The notes under the pieces were generated by a model. The model saw only the letters and a program-made list of their open reading frames with translations, had not been told where the DNA came from and made no database searches. 64,000 nt of DNA from Pyrus communis (Eukaryota > Streptophyta > Magnoliopsida > Rosales > Rosaceae): contig NC_084804.1 in assembly GCF_963583255.1 (NCBI RefSeq), positions 29,614,461 to 29,678,460 on the forward strand, in the 5' to 3' direction. Below are positions 11,151-23,291 of this stretch, one piece after another (positions within the stretch are counted from its first letter, which is position 1; every line of letters starts with the position of its first letter). The position numbers and the translations under genes are program-made.

Positions 11151-11807
11151 TGGAAAAGGAGGTAATATATTTTTATATGGTATAGTATTATTATTTTATT
11201 TCTTTTCATAATTATTTTGTTTAACTTTTCATAATTGAATGATTTTTAATGTTTGCTTTTTCTATACTTCGTTTATGCGGAAGAGAGTTCTGACGTGGAA
11301 AATCTTACTGAAAACATCTTCAACATAACTCTTGAAGGCAATAGATCAAGCCAAAGTTCCAATACAATTTCATGATGATCGATGTAAATTGAAGGTTTTG
11401 TAAATGGAGGTGTAAACTTTTGAGAAAGACTTACAATCTTAAAAACAAAAACTCTTTATCCTTGCACATTTAATATTTGTAATAGATTAGTAGTGTATGT
11501 ATTTTTTTTTTTATTAGGCTTTTATTTTCGAGTGTAGATATAGTACTTGAACGAGAAATGTTTTAATGTTTTGAAATAATATTTATGTGGCAATGTGTGG
11601 TATGTGCAAATTTTAAAAAAATATTTTTTTTTCTTAACGGGTCATAACGGGTCGGGTCACTTTACCCGTTGGGTAAAGTGACACGACCTGTTAATGACCC
11701 GTTAAGATAACGAGTGTGACACGACACGACCCGTTAAGATAACAGGTGTTACACGAAAACGACACGAACACGATAGACACGACCCGTTTGCCAGGCCTAA
11801 GTGTGAT

Positions 11808-11937
11808 ACCCCATGAGGAATTTGAGGTAGGTCAAATTGTACATCCATGGGCCCTTAAAGATGAAAATGATACCCTTTGGTATGTAACGGATAACAAATT
11901 TAAAGATGAAGATGATGGAACTTCGTTCTCCTAAGCA
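11808..11937 (+). pseudogene. Unrecognised ORF, 3' part (downstream of the hAT-like insertion)
   Basis: This continues the frame of 8248-8525 once the element is ignored, with PHEEFEVGQIVHPWALKDE and a final acidic FKDEDDG before a TAA at 11935-11937 (the 3-base terminal codon included). A composition rich in D/E and aromatic residues looks protein-like, but I cannot name the family. Confidence 0.5.
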
Positions 11938-12432
11938 TTAAAAGGATAAAAAACAGTTGAAAATGATGAATTTTGATTGGGTTGGTGTGTGACATTTTTA
12001 GATCTCAACAGGTTTTAACCCAAGAATTTAGAGATGATCTTAGTATATTAAAAAAAAAAAAAAAAAAATCCTAAAGCTAGGGAGAAAAATACGAAAAAAA
12101 ACATACAACTTATCCGCCATCAACTCTTATCCTTAGCCAAGAGGGGTTGGTGGCAATCTCTTTTGGTTTCTTACCTCACTTCTCCTATCTTCTAACCATT
12201 TCCATTTATGGGTCATGGTCACTCTTTCATTGTGTCGAAGAAAACTTTCGTGACTATAGTCTCTCACTAGCTCTGTTGGGGAAAACCTTTTGTAGTGGAT
12301 ATGACTTACTGATCATACTCGGAACTTAGAAGTGAAGTATAGTTTAGAGTTTGAGATGGTGGTATTTTGTGCTTCTTGTGGTTTGTGTACTTGAAAGAAA
12401 AAAAAGACAAAGAAAGAAGCTCAACGTGTGTT
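11938..12432. other. Non-coding spacer
   Basis: AT-rich spacer with an A tract near 12050-12068. I see nothing recognisable; a 60-codon open frame at 12147-12329 has no family features. Confidence 0.5.
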
Positions 12433-12441
12433 GTAGACTTG

Positions 12442-12664
12442 GGAAAAGGATCATCGCCGGATCCTTTTCCTGGGGATCCTAGGAATCCCGTGAACGTGAC
12501 CGTTCATCGTACATCGCGCAGTCAAAAATCATTTCAAAATTTAAAATTTAAAATTAAATATAAATAGTACTTAACGAAAACTGATCGCACGATGTACGAT
12601 GAACGGTCACGATCAATAGATCCTTAGGATCCCCAGGAAAAGGATTTGACAAGGATCCTTTTCC
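12442..12664. mobile_element. Mutator-like MITE with 9-bp target duplication
   Basis: 223 bp. The ends are inverted: GGAAAAGGATC at 12442-12452 against GGATCCTTTTCC at 12653-12664. A second inverted layer follows inside: TTTTCCTGGGGATCCT at 12465-12480 against AGGATCCCCAGGAAAA at about 12626-12641. A third layer, GACCGTTCATCGTACATCG, is matched by CGATGTACGATGAACGGTC. The flanks are a perfect 9-bp duplication GTAGACTTG (12433-12441 and 12665-12673), the hallmark of Mutator/MULE insertions. It has no coding capacity, and the long palindrome would fold into a hairpin. Confidence 0.9.
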
Positions 12665-12673
12665 GTAGACTTG

Positions 12674-13200
12674 TAAGTAACTTATAATAATGCTTCTTTG
12701 CCGGTGATTGCAAGATCATGATAGAGTGATATGGTCTTTTCCATGTGGTACCTTTAGAGCAGTAATCCGATTAACAAAGTTCAGTTTTATTTGTGAGTAT
12801 TATCATTCATTTTGGTTGGATGTTAGGATGTGGGTCACCCATGGCTGATGATTGTATTTTAGTATCTAAGTTATTACCCAAGTTGGCCTTTAGGCTTAAT
12901 GGATTTGGGTTTGCTTGAAAAGTTAAAAGGGAAACAATATCATCGGAAAAGAGCTGCTCCGAAGCTTTTGAATCATTTCTCAAATCTTTCTTATCTTGAA
13001 GGATGAACAAACTCTCAAGACATGATTATATGTACATTGCTACAGTGGTAAGAGGAAAATACGTTCAGAATATTCACAATTCTACATTACATAACTACAT
13101 ACATACAAACACATCCTCTACCTTCAATAGATAGAGGATCTACTTAATTGCATAAAAAGGTTTTCAAGCTAGTTTTCGTATCACAACTTGTGATGCAATA
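12674..13200. other. Spacer / probable SHL 3' flank
   Basis: Downstream of the SHL stop on the minus strand. The SHL 3' UTR and its poly(A) signal should lie here (the minus strand is A/T-rich between 13020 and 13200), but I cannot place the exact end. No other feature is seen. Confidence 0.5.
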
Positions 13201-16200
13201 TCACCTCCGACGCCGCTTTGTATCCACCTGAAAGACAACATGAAGGAAATTCAAAAATACTTTGTGACCATTGGCCTCAAAGAGATGCTAGAGATCAACA
13301 ACTATCAATGATAAACACTGCCCTGGTTTTTTTTCCTTGACAAAATCAAGTTTCAAATCAAACCCATTAAATTACCTACATTTCCAAATCATAACAAATT
13401 ATACGCTTTAAAATTCATATAAAGTCGCACAACTTAACGAGCATATAAGAATATTTGCTTTATTATGCCATTGCCTCGTAACCTCCCGTATGATATTCAT
13501 TAAGCCTGACTCATGATGCCTACAACCAATAGTCCTGGAAATTTGTAATAAGTTTCTTTCTGTTCAATGTATAGTTTCTTTTTAACACCCTTTTCCGTTC
13601 TTTCTATTCAACTTAAAATCTGGTCTAAAAGCATCACAAGCCCCTATGTGTATTCGGGTCATTTAATAATAGATGGAATGAAAAGTGGAAAAAAAAAAAA
13701 AAAAAAAAAAAAAAAGACAAATTAATCATTAAAATTGGTAGATAAAGAAATTTGAAACATGTTCAATAACCTGTCAATTTCCAGAGGACATGCAATTCAA
13801 ATTGAGTCCGCAAGCAACCAAGAATAATAATGGTAAACCTAACTTCAAGTTTATCCAACACTTACGAAAGAAATGTACCTTTGTATCCGGGTGTCTGGAA
13901 GCAGTATGGGAATTCTGCATTTTCTTTTGACCCTCGGAAGAGCAGCCTTCACAGAAGAAGTGATCTAGTCTTTTGGCTTCCTGTATATTCATGTTTATAC
14001 AAGCAGGATGAAACCTGGATCAAGTGCAGTAAATTGAATATTGCATTCGCATTGTAAAAGGATTGACAAGAGGAAGGAAGTACACGTGAAAATAGACAAA
14101 AAAAAACATATCAATTAAAAAAAGACATAGGCATCCATGTTTCAAAGCCTTGTATTCAGTATTCTCAAGCAATAGCCTCTCAAGTGTCAACCTCAAAAGC
14201 TGCTGAAAGCAGCTCAGCAACATACTGTATACTCAAGGCAGACCAGCATAAGGAATTTGGGAATTTGGGACATACATCAGAGATATATGCATACAGAAAA
14301 AAGGAAAAAGCGATACATTCAATTTAAAAAATGTTCCTCTAAATGGTAAACTTCTTCAGAAGCAGCAACACTTCGAGACTTCATCAGGTGCACAAATAAA
14401 CAAAATGCCTAGCAGATTCACATTCAAACAGTTCCTCGTAATTATTTACATGACAGTATGGCACCTTGACCATGTATGTTTGAAATTGAATGCTAACCTG
14501 GAGTAGCGTACGAACACTATTTCCATGAACTAACAATTACTTCCCCTAATTTCCCCTCGAGGTATGAAGAAAAGTTACTTTAAGATTAGATTTATAATCA
14601 TCCATCCCCTTCAATTTCACAAACTTCCCTTCCAGCATTTATCGGCTACTTATACCCCAGAAAAACAATGTTGTAAAATAATAAAAGCAACCAGGTGAAG
14701 ATTTTCAAAATCCTTTCACTCCAGAATGGTCTGTCATAACCTTTCAGATCTAATAAAAGGGAACAGTCAAGTTTCAGTGTGCACCTGGTTAACAACTGAA
14801 TGCATGTGTAAATTAAAACATGATAAATAATAATCTACCTAGAGATACAAGAAATATTCAGAAGGACCAACTTTTCAACTTTATGATAAGAATCTAATCC
14901 ACCCTCCGTGAGGCAAAAGTGTGGGTAGATCACAAACAGTTGAATAAACTTAAACAATTAACTTACCAATCACTACAACCTTCACACTGAACCATGAGGT
15001 CATCAGGGTTGTAAGGCATCTCACACTTGCAATACCTGCCACATAACATCAGAAACCCAAAAAGAGGCATTTCAATTTCAGTCATTCCAATACCCAATGT
15101 TGCAAATACTTGAGCTTGTTCACAAAAGATCAAATAGAGAGGCTGACAACTTAACGGCCATGAGCAAAAAACAAAAATTGTGGGAAACCTATATAACTAA
15201 TAAAATAATGGAAACTTAGCTCAAGGCTCAAATATGTTTCGTTTATGATTTCATCAACTCAAATATCCCATATAATACCTATATAAGATAAAGAGTGCAA
15301 ATGAAATCTGATCATCAAGCTCCTTTGATTACCAGAAGGATAGGAAACTGAGAATTAAAGGTGAAGGACCAAATGAAGATGCACAAAACTAAAATCAATG
15401 AAGAAAAGTTTTGAGCTTTTAGTTTTAGAGGCCGTTTGATAACCATTTCGTTTTCAGTTTCAATTTTTGTTTTTCCTACAGAAAAATTGTACGGTAACTG
15501 TTTCAGTTCTAAAAAAATATGAAAACTGAAAGCTACTTTTTTGAGTATTCCAAATTTCGACTACCATCCATCTTGGCTATCTTGAGCTTATGAACGAGCT
15601 TGGGGATACTTTAAAGTTTATGCTTACTACTAGGGCTTCCATCACTGATTCCTATACTTAACCGGGTCTCATAGCCCTGTGAACTTCTTCACAGCCTGAT
15701 TAATGTGATTTAAGAGCGCATTTCTATGGCCCCTGATCGAGCAGTTTTCAGTTTTAAGTTTTCACAATCAAACAAGTTACAGTTTTTAGTTAAAATGGTT
15801 ATCAAACGGGCCCTTGGTTTTACGTATTCTCTTAAAGTTTCCACCTACTACAATGTATGATGGAAATAACAATGAAGAGTGAGCAAAAGTTCATCGCTTT
15901 TATATTCAATGCACTCCAAAAACAATAGAAACCAACCAAATCGTATCAATTGAAGCACGAAATCAATACTAAACACCAAATAACAAGAAAAGTTTAAGAT
16001 TTGACAATTCAATCTCCATCCCAATTCAACCAATTTGAAGGAAAAGAAGACAAACATACACGGCAACGCGGTCGGGATTGAAAGCCCCGGTGGAGGAATT
16101 ATACTCAAAACGACAGAAGAAGTCGTCGTTTCCAACAGCGTCGAGCTTGGTGTAGCTTTTAAAGGTGTGGACCGTACACTTGGCCTCGATGGTGTCGGCG

Positions 16201-16584
16201 CTCTGAACATCGTGGTGATCGGAGAGAAAGACCTCTTTGGAGCCGTGAAACTGCCTCCGGCCACCGAGCGACTCCTCAGGCCGATAGTACCATTGGACGT
16301 GGACCTTGACGGTGGAGCCGCGGCTGTCGGCCTCGATCCGCTCGATCTTGGCGACGTAGGACGGCTTCCCCGGCTCCGACGGGCGCATCAGGACGCAGTC
16401 CCCGGCTGCTCCACAAACAGAGAAATCAAATTTACAGAGAATTCGATGGAATTTTGAATATTTGGAATTGGGGAGTTGAATTGTGAGTAGTGAGTAGTGG
16501 TAGTGTTGTACCTCTGACGGTTTTGTTGATGGGTTTGACGGTGTAGGAGTCGATCGTTCGCCTCGGAGCTTTGGGTTTGGCCAT
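13201..16584 (-). CDS. SHL: SHL-type chromatin reader, BAH + PHD finger protein (5 exons)
   Basis: Plant SHORT LIFE / EARLY BOLTING IN SHORT DAYS proteins are nuclear readers. Their BAH domain binds H3K27me3 and their PHD finger binds methylated H3K4, and they repress flowering genes. Exons on the minus strand: 16512-16584, 16060-16405, 14967-15035, 13879-14014, 13201-13227, all GT-AG; 651 nt in total, 216 aa. The start [14 protein letters not shown] is in good ATG context. BAH spans about residues 24-139, with [13 protein letters not shown] sequence [22 protein letters not shown] spans about 141-188, with [19 protein letters not shown] then WFHPAC and FFCEGC giving the C4HC3 ligands. It ends in a basic TKRRRR, probably an [21 protein letters not shown] and CSDWFHPAC match SHL better than EBS as I recall them. 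Length is slightly shorter than the Arabidopsis proteins. No defect is seen. Confidence 0.93.
15429..15813. mobile_element. hAT-type MITE in the second SHL intron
   Basis: Ends GGCCGTTTGATAACCATTT (from 15430) and AAATGGTTATCAAACGGGCC (to about 15812) are inverted repeats, followed inward by TTTTCAGTTTC / CAGTTTTTAGTT. About 385 bp, no ORF. The flanks TAGTTTTAG / TGGTTTTAC suggest a worn 8-bp duplication. It lies well away from the splice sites, so splicing is probably tolerated. Confidence 0.7.
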
Positions 16585-17023
16585 GGCGGAGATTCTAGAA
16601 GCTCATCGCCCAAACCAGACAACGTAGAATTTGGAATTTGGAAGAAGAAATGTGGGAATACTTCGTTGAGGGGTTGGATTGTAGAATCATACGATGGACG
16701 CATCTACAGAGGACCATAGCTCCTTTATTATAAAGTACCTTTTCTTCAACCTATTGACTTTTTTAGCATGGAATTGTTTGGACTCTCGGAAAGTTCTTTT
16801 GTAGTGCTTCGAACTTGGAAGAAGTATATTTCACAATTTTTAACCATTAGATTTTGCCACTTACCAATACAGTCTGATCTGGTCTCTTCATTTGTAAGTG
16901 AAAGGTATTAGGTTCAAATCTCGTGGACGGCGAATTCAATACCTCTTTAAACAGGCAATTGCTTTTACAGTTTCTCTCTTGAGAGATTTATCACCATGGA
17001 ATTTTACAAGATCAAACGAAAAA
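16585..17023 (-). promoter_or_regulatory. Short SHL upstream region between SHL and RBM28
   Basis: Only 439 bp separate the RBM28 stop codon from the SHL start on the same strand. The SHL promoter and 5' UTR and the RBM28 3' UTR must therefore share this space or overlap. A SINE-like fragment occupies part of it (about 16880-16955). I could not identify a convincing TATA box. Confidence 0.6.
16880..16955 (+). mobile_element. SINE-like (tRNA-derived) fragment
   Basis: AAGTGAAAGGTATTAGGTTC followed by AAATCTCG resembles a plant tRNA-derived SINE around its box B (GGTTCAAATC). Similar text occurs in several other places in the window. No box A or poly-A/T tail is clear, so it is probably a worn partial copy. 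Confidence 0.4.
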
Positions 17024-20000
17024 TTATGATTGGAACCATTTTCTAAGCTTCTTGGAACCTTGCTTTTCGCCATCAGTTTGGGCGGAGCTACGTTGTGAGT
17101 ACTTGGATCTATATTGTTCGATCAGCATGTCGAGTTTATCCACGACGTCCCGCCCTAACGGGTCTCTATTTTTCTTTGGCCTTTTTCTCCTCGTTTCAAT
17201 CTCTCCCCCCTCTAGCTCTTTCTGCGCTTGCAGCTTCCTCTTTTGAGGTCGTACATTTGCCTTTCCCATAGATTTTGATGTTTGTGCACCAATGGCCATG
17301 GATTCACGTTCGAATGATCTCCCACGACCAGGCTTCGTGCCATCTTGATGATTGTTTGGTTCATGTTTTGAGCTTTCCGCATTCTCTGTTGAGCCTCCTG
17401 ATACTTTTGTTGATGAGATCTTCTTTTCCTTTCCAAATGGACCCTTCTTCTGCCTCTTAGAAGCTCTCTCTCGGTCAGTAGCAGTTCCATCACCAACCCT
17501 GTTTTCCGCTTCATCTTCTTTATTTGGAACTGATTCATCCAGATTTTGCTTGTCACCACCTTGTTTCCGTTTGTTGTACTTCTGGCTTGGATCGGCATCT
17601 GGTCTATTTGAGCCATCCTTTTGCTGTACACCTGGATTACAACGAGCTGTATTCTGCTGCCCTTGAATCTTTGCATTTCGTAGTTTCAATTTCTGGACAT
17701 TATCCAGTGCGAACTCCACAATTGGGCGATGCTCAGGACCAAAAGTTTCTACAAGTTGTGTCACATTAAATTACAACACTATGGATTCAATGTATTCGAT
17801 ATCTATTTCCAAAGATTACTGTTATCAGTGTCCTATGTCAACATGGATTATGCAATTCCGTTGAAGAAATAACTTACCGGGATTGTTGTTAAGAACTCTG
17901 AGGGCCACAAGTGCATGCTGATGCTCTGTAAACTCAACGAAAGCAGCTCCACGAGAGTGATTCTTTGTGTTAAGCTTTCCCTTCTTCACATCCTCCAAGA
18001 ACTTTATCTGCATGCTCAATGCCAAAAATAAATAAGGGAAAGTTCTTAAAATATAAACGAAAAAACCATAACAAAGACAAAAGTTAACTACTAATTAACC
18101 TGTCGAATAAAAGGTTTTTGTTTTGTAGCTCGTGAGGTGACTGCATCAATACAAAGTCTTTTTAGTTCCTTTTCATTCATGGACTTCGGCAAATTTTTTA
18201 TAACTATTCTCGTCTTGGAAACATGGAAATTTGGAGATTGAAGTTTCGACATCTTGCTTCTTTCTGCCCTGCATAGTTTCAGAAAATCATTAGAACCTGT
18301 CGCAAAGGAATGTAAAACACCATGAAGTAGCAGCAGAATAATCAGCATTTGCTGTTATAAACTGAGTCTGATATTTATTCTTGACAAATTACCAGATTTT
18401 TTAAAGCTTGTAGAAGTTTTACGAGGTTTGTAATTCATGTAATATAGTTAATACGATTACGGGCTGAGAACTATAAAACAGGAGAAATCCCATCCAAATG
18501 TTTATAAGAAAATAATACATACATAGTAACTAAAATGTAAATAAATGCTACAAGGACAAAGAATGGAAAATGATTTTACAAAAGATTTTATGTCTGGAGA
18601 AAATCAGGTGAGACCCAATTGAACCATGCTCCAAGCATAGCATGGACAAAGTATGCATATGCAATATGTAAGAGGACAAAAATATAAGCAAAACTTACAT
18701 TTGGCGTTTCAACATATCACTAGCTGAAACCCCTTTTGCAGCTGGAGTTCCCTCAAGAATAAGACCTTCCTGTTAATATTTGAGGAAAGAAAATGCCAGC
18801 CATTCAAGACAATCCGTTAAAATAACCACCACACACAAAAAACTGTAAAATCAAAATAAAGAAGGGGGAGGAGGCTTGTTGAAGAAATAACCTTTGCTAG
18901 ATAGAGATTGCGGTGGTCTAGGTCCTCTTTCTTGGCCACATTTAATTCCTTATCATGAGCCGATTTTTTATCCAAAGCCTGCAACACTGTTAATTGTCTA
19001 CCTTTCAGAGTAATTCCCGAACCAGATTCTGCATTCGCAGCTGAAACGGCAGAACTAGCTCCATCTTTTGTTGTAAACCTGAGAAAGCCAGATCCTTTGG
19101 GTCGCCTGCCACAACATGATATCAGATGTAGTTTCGAACATAAAAGAATGCAGTAATCATATCAAACTACAAATAAAATAATATACTTGGTGACTGGATG
19201 AAGGACTGGGACAAAAGAGTCAACTTTCCCAAAGGTGGAAAACCTTTGTTTGACATCTTCATTAGTGATCTCAAAAGGAAGATTGCTTATGAAAATTGTT
19301 CCATGCAAATCTTCTCCTTCGTCTGCCTGTTCAAGATTTGATGCCGCGCTTTTACTTAACTTTCCAGGCTCAGTAACGTCTGATGCTTTTGCAGTCTCAA
19401 GAGATGAGTAATTAGGCTCATCAACAGATTCATCAATAAGATTTGATGCCATGGTCTTGCTTTTCTTTCCAGGCTTATCAACCTCTGATGTCTTTGTAGT
19501 CTCAGAAGATAATTTCTTAGGCTCGTCAATGGACATATCAATAGATGTCTCCTTGTTCCTTTTCAGCAGTGTGGAACCATCATCAGGGGTTGCTGTACCA
19601 GAGGGTGTGATGAAGTTTTTTAGAACTTTCCTTGCAATGTCTGCTTCCTCTTCAAAATTAATTTCAGTAGGGATGTCTGTTTTCTCTATGGTGTTAGAGT
19701 CATCTAGAGCATTGTCTGTTCCATCATGGTGCTGGGACTTTATACAGACATCCCCAGCATCGTCCTCAAAATCATCACTGCTACTATCACTTTCCCCATC
19801 TCTTTCATCCTCTTGTCCTGTAAAATCAGTGCTTTTGCATCATAAAAATGTAGAAACAAGTACAAAAAATGAGGTAAACATTTATTGATATAATCGTTCA
19901 AGATAAAATCATTTTCAAATATCACAAAGTAACTCAAAATGGGGAGTGTAAAGGCATCTTTTAGAAAATTATGAACAATTAAATGCATTTTATTAATCAG

Positions 20001-23000
20001 GCACTTTGTGAATCATCTTATCATCATCATTCTCTTTCACAAAGAACAAAGCACAAAACATCAGTTGATTACTCAGATACAATTGATTATTAATCCGTTC
20101 TACATAAAACAGTAAGAAAAAAATGTGCTAAATGTGAAAGGAGTTACAGTAATATAACAAGTACCATCTTCTGAAGCAAGGGCATTAATGCCACCATATA
20201 TCTTCTTTGAAACAGCCCAGTCAACAGCTATGGATCTTTTATGAAGCATTTGTCCATTTAGCTTTTTTATTGCCTGAGAAAGCAAAGGAAACATGTCAGC
20301 TCACGTAACTCAGCACAAGAACACACGGGTTAATTATGTACTCCAAAATTTAAGCATGAATCACAATGTACATTTTCCGCATCCTGTTTGCGTGTGAATT
20401 TGACAAATGCAAAACCCTTAGATAACCTGCAAACAAGGAAAATAAACAGGGATGAAGAAATAGATAACATGATATTTCACTGTGAGAAACAATACTGGAC
20501 AATAATAATATACCCTGTCTCAGGATTATGTGGAATAAAAACATCCCAGACAAACCCTGCCGGTGAAAACATGTTATTTATTTCATTCTCTTTGGCCTGC
20601 ATTTGTGTAAGAAAACTATCAGTTGAAGTTCTTCCTAAGAACAAAATGTCATATGAAAATACAGTGAACAAAAAACCTTGAAAGGAAGATTTCTAACAAT
20701 GAGCTTCCACTTCTGAGTCTTGGAACCCTGAACAAACAAAAAGAAACAAGCTGTTTAGAAGCAATATAATAGCACCAGCACCAATAACATGAATAACAAA
20801 AATAACACCAATAACAACCCATAATGCTAAGTAAATGACTAATTTGAATAACAAAAAAAAATAATCCAGACTTTATCTCTTATAAATCAAAATGCTAGTT
20901 TGGCCTTGCATGGCATGCAAAGAGCCTATCAACATTACTATAATGTATACTTGTTATTTCTGATCCCTGCACTTCCCTAACAGACAGTGCTAAAACATAT
21001 TACATCCTTGCATCATCTTTTTTGTTATCCACTGAACCATGGCCAAGCTCAAAAAGAACTAAATTTGAACGGAGAACAATCCAAAGCCAAAATTGCATTG
21101 AAAAAATGAAGCAATGGAACTCCATGAATTGGTTCATATTCAAACAAGGATGTATAAGCTAGAGCAATTCAGCTTGAACTTGTAGTAAGCTGTACGCGTA
21201 TAATTTACCTCCCCACCCAGCTGACGTGCCCAAACAATACTGCCTTTTATTTCTTTTTGGTGTAACATAGAAACAGAAGCATGAGCTGATCTGACACTGT
21301 TATAAAGTACAGATGAAGCATCCATTTTGCATCCATCTTGCACAAGACCTGAAAGGCCACCACATATAGTGAAGACAAAATTACTTTATGAGTGCACACA
21401 ATAACTTTTGTCCGTCTAACAACATTTAAGCTTCAAATTTCAATTAGGAAAGCATGTAATCAACTATAATGGCCAAACTAAAAGTATCAAGTGTTTCCCT
21501 ATAGTAATTTTTTGCAACTGTCATGTGAGTATTGAGTATGTAAATTTAAATCAAGTCACCTGAAATGTAAATTCTACTTGACGATAGATACTTAAAATGT
21601 TATTTTATCAAGAGAACTGATCCATTTTTTAAATTAAAATGTCAAATTCAAATGAGAGTGAGACAGAAAATTCAGACAGAGACTGAAAAGAAAGGAGGAC
21701 AATTTGTAGTACTCTCTAAAATTTACATTATGTTGAGCCTTTTATAAGAGATGAGGAAATAAAAAGGAATCAAAGGCAAAGACAAATAAAAAAAGGAATA
21801 TAGGAGAAGCATGACTGAGGGAGCGAGGACAAGATCAACGCCTCAAATGCATCATTTTCTGCATGAATAACAATGTATTAAAAGGTGGGGGCGTGGCCGA
21901 GGCATCCGATGGATAGCCCAACCTAGGTGTGAGGTGTGAGGCAAAGCCTCATGGAACCTAAAATTTTAATATATAGTATATATAAGTATAATTATAACAT
22001 ATAATACTTTGTAAAATCAAATATAATTATAACTAAATCAAAGATATTATCATCTTCTTTATTACTAAGTCTAGTTGTACTTGGAAACTATATCATACAT
22101 ATAGTCTTAAAATGTTGTAATTATTTACTTTACTGTAAGCAATTATAGAGAACTTCAAGGAAAATAAGGATGAGTGGTCGCAATTATAGGAAATTTCAAG
22201 CGAAATAAAGGTTGAATGTTGCACTTATAAGTAATTCAAAAGGAAATAAAGGCCAAGTGGAGTAGTTATAGCCTATAGGGTATTTAAAATGAAATAAGGG
22301 CTGAGTGGAGCAATTATTATGGGAATTTAAAGGAAAATAAAGGATTGAGTGGAGCAATTATAAGGAACTTAAAATGAAATAGACGCGCTCCGGCGACGCC
22401 TCCGCTCACTCCCCGAAACTAAGGCAGCAACTCTCACGCCCAACACGCCTCAGTTTGGTCATCAAAATTTCTTTATCAAGAGAACTGATGAGTTTGATAA
22501 ATGGTCCTTCATCTGTTTTGGTCCTTTATCAATTGCTTTGGTCATCAAAATTGTCCCTGCCGTCTATTCCGTTAAAAAGTTCGTTAGTGTACTGATGTGG
22601 CATTTTGTGTGAGACCACACAACCAATCATGTGATGCCACATTTATTAAATATAGCAAGAATCAATTTTTAAAAATAGTATAGAATTGAAAAAAATAATT
22701 TAAAATTTTGGAAACCAAAAAAGATTTAAATGAAGAGAAAGTGGTGGGTTGGGGATGGGGAACAGGGAAATCTGGGTGGCTGAGGAAGGGGACGACGTCA
22801 GGAAAGCCGGAGAGGGACAGGGAGGGAGAGTGAGAGAGAGGGTCGGGTCAATCTGGCCGACTCTAATATTCTAATAATGAAGGCTTTCTCAAATCTCAAT
22901 ACATGGGGTACTTTGGTTGGGCAAGGGTATGGGGCGAAATCTGGGTTAGGAATGGTGTGGTAGGTGGTTTGCAGAGAGAGAGAGAGAGTAAGGTGGCTTC

Positions 23001-23260
23001 CTTTCTTTTTTTTCTTTAATTCAGAAAAAACCAAACAAAGCTATATGATTTATGTGTATACATATACATATCACACGTGGACAAGCGTTTCTCCAGCAAA
23101 TGCAAAATCATGGGCATCAAATTAGGGGTGGGTTTAAAAAACCGAAAATCTAAAAAAACTGAACCGAAGTTGAAAAAACCGAACCCAAAAAAAATGGAAC
23201 CGGACCGAAATTGGTTGGTTCGGTTTTCGGTTTTGGTGGTCTCAAAACCGAACTGAACCG

Positions 23261-23291
<31 letters not shown>

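Larger units (their letters stand above)
8526..11799. mobile_element. Non-autonomous hAT-like element with internal satellite array
   Basis: 3274 bp with perfect 12-bp terminal inverted repeats TAGGCCTGGCAA / TTGCCAGGCCTA, flanked by a perfect 8-bp target duplication AGTGTGAT (8518-8525 and 11800-11807). An 8-bp duplication with TAG...CTA ends is the hAT signature. Subterminal zones (8545-8700 and 11638-11790) are packed with ACACGA / CGGGTCGTGTC motifs in both orientations, as hAT transposase-binding regions often are. No ORF resembles a transposase (no dimerisation domain or BED finger seen), so it would need a helper. The interior holds AT-rich sequence, an (AC)n tract and a tandem array. 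Confidence 0.9.

Noticed and set aside
16035..16457. 140-codon plus-strand frame
   Set aside because: Shadow antisense to SHL exon 2, which is GC-rich; no family features.
16026..16703. 225-codon minus-strand frame covering SHL exon 2 and extending upstream with a different N-terminus
   Set aside because: It reads through intron 1 of SHL; the spliced model with exon 1 at 16512-16584 gives the family N-terminus and correct phases.
17052..17769. Several plus-strand and alternate minus-strand frames over the last RBM28 exon
   Set aside because: Low-complexity shadows of the Lys/Arg-rich coding exon.
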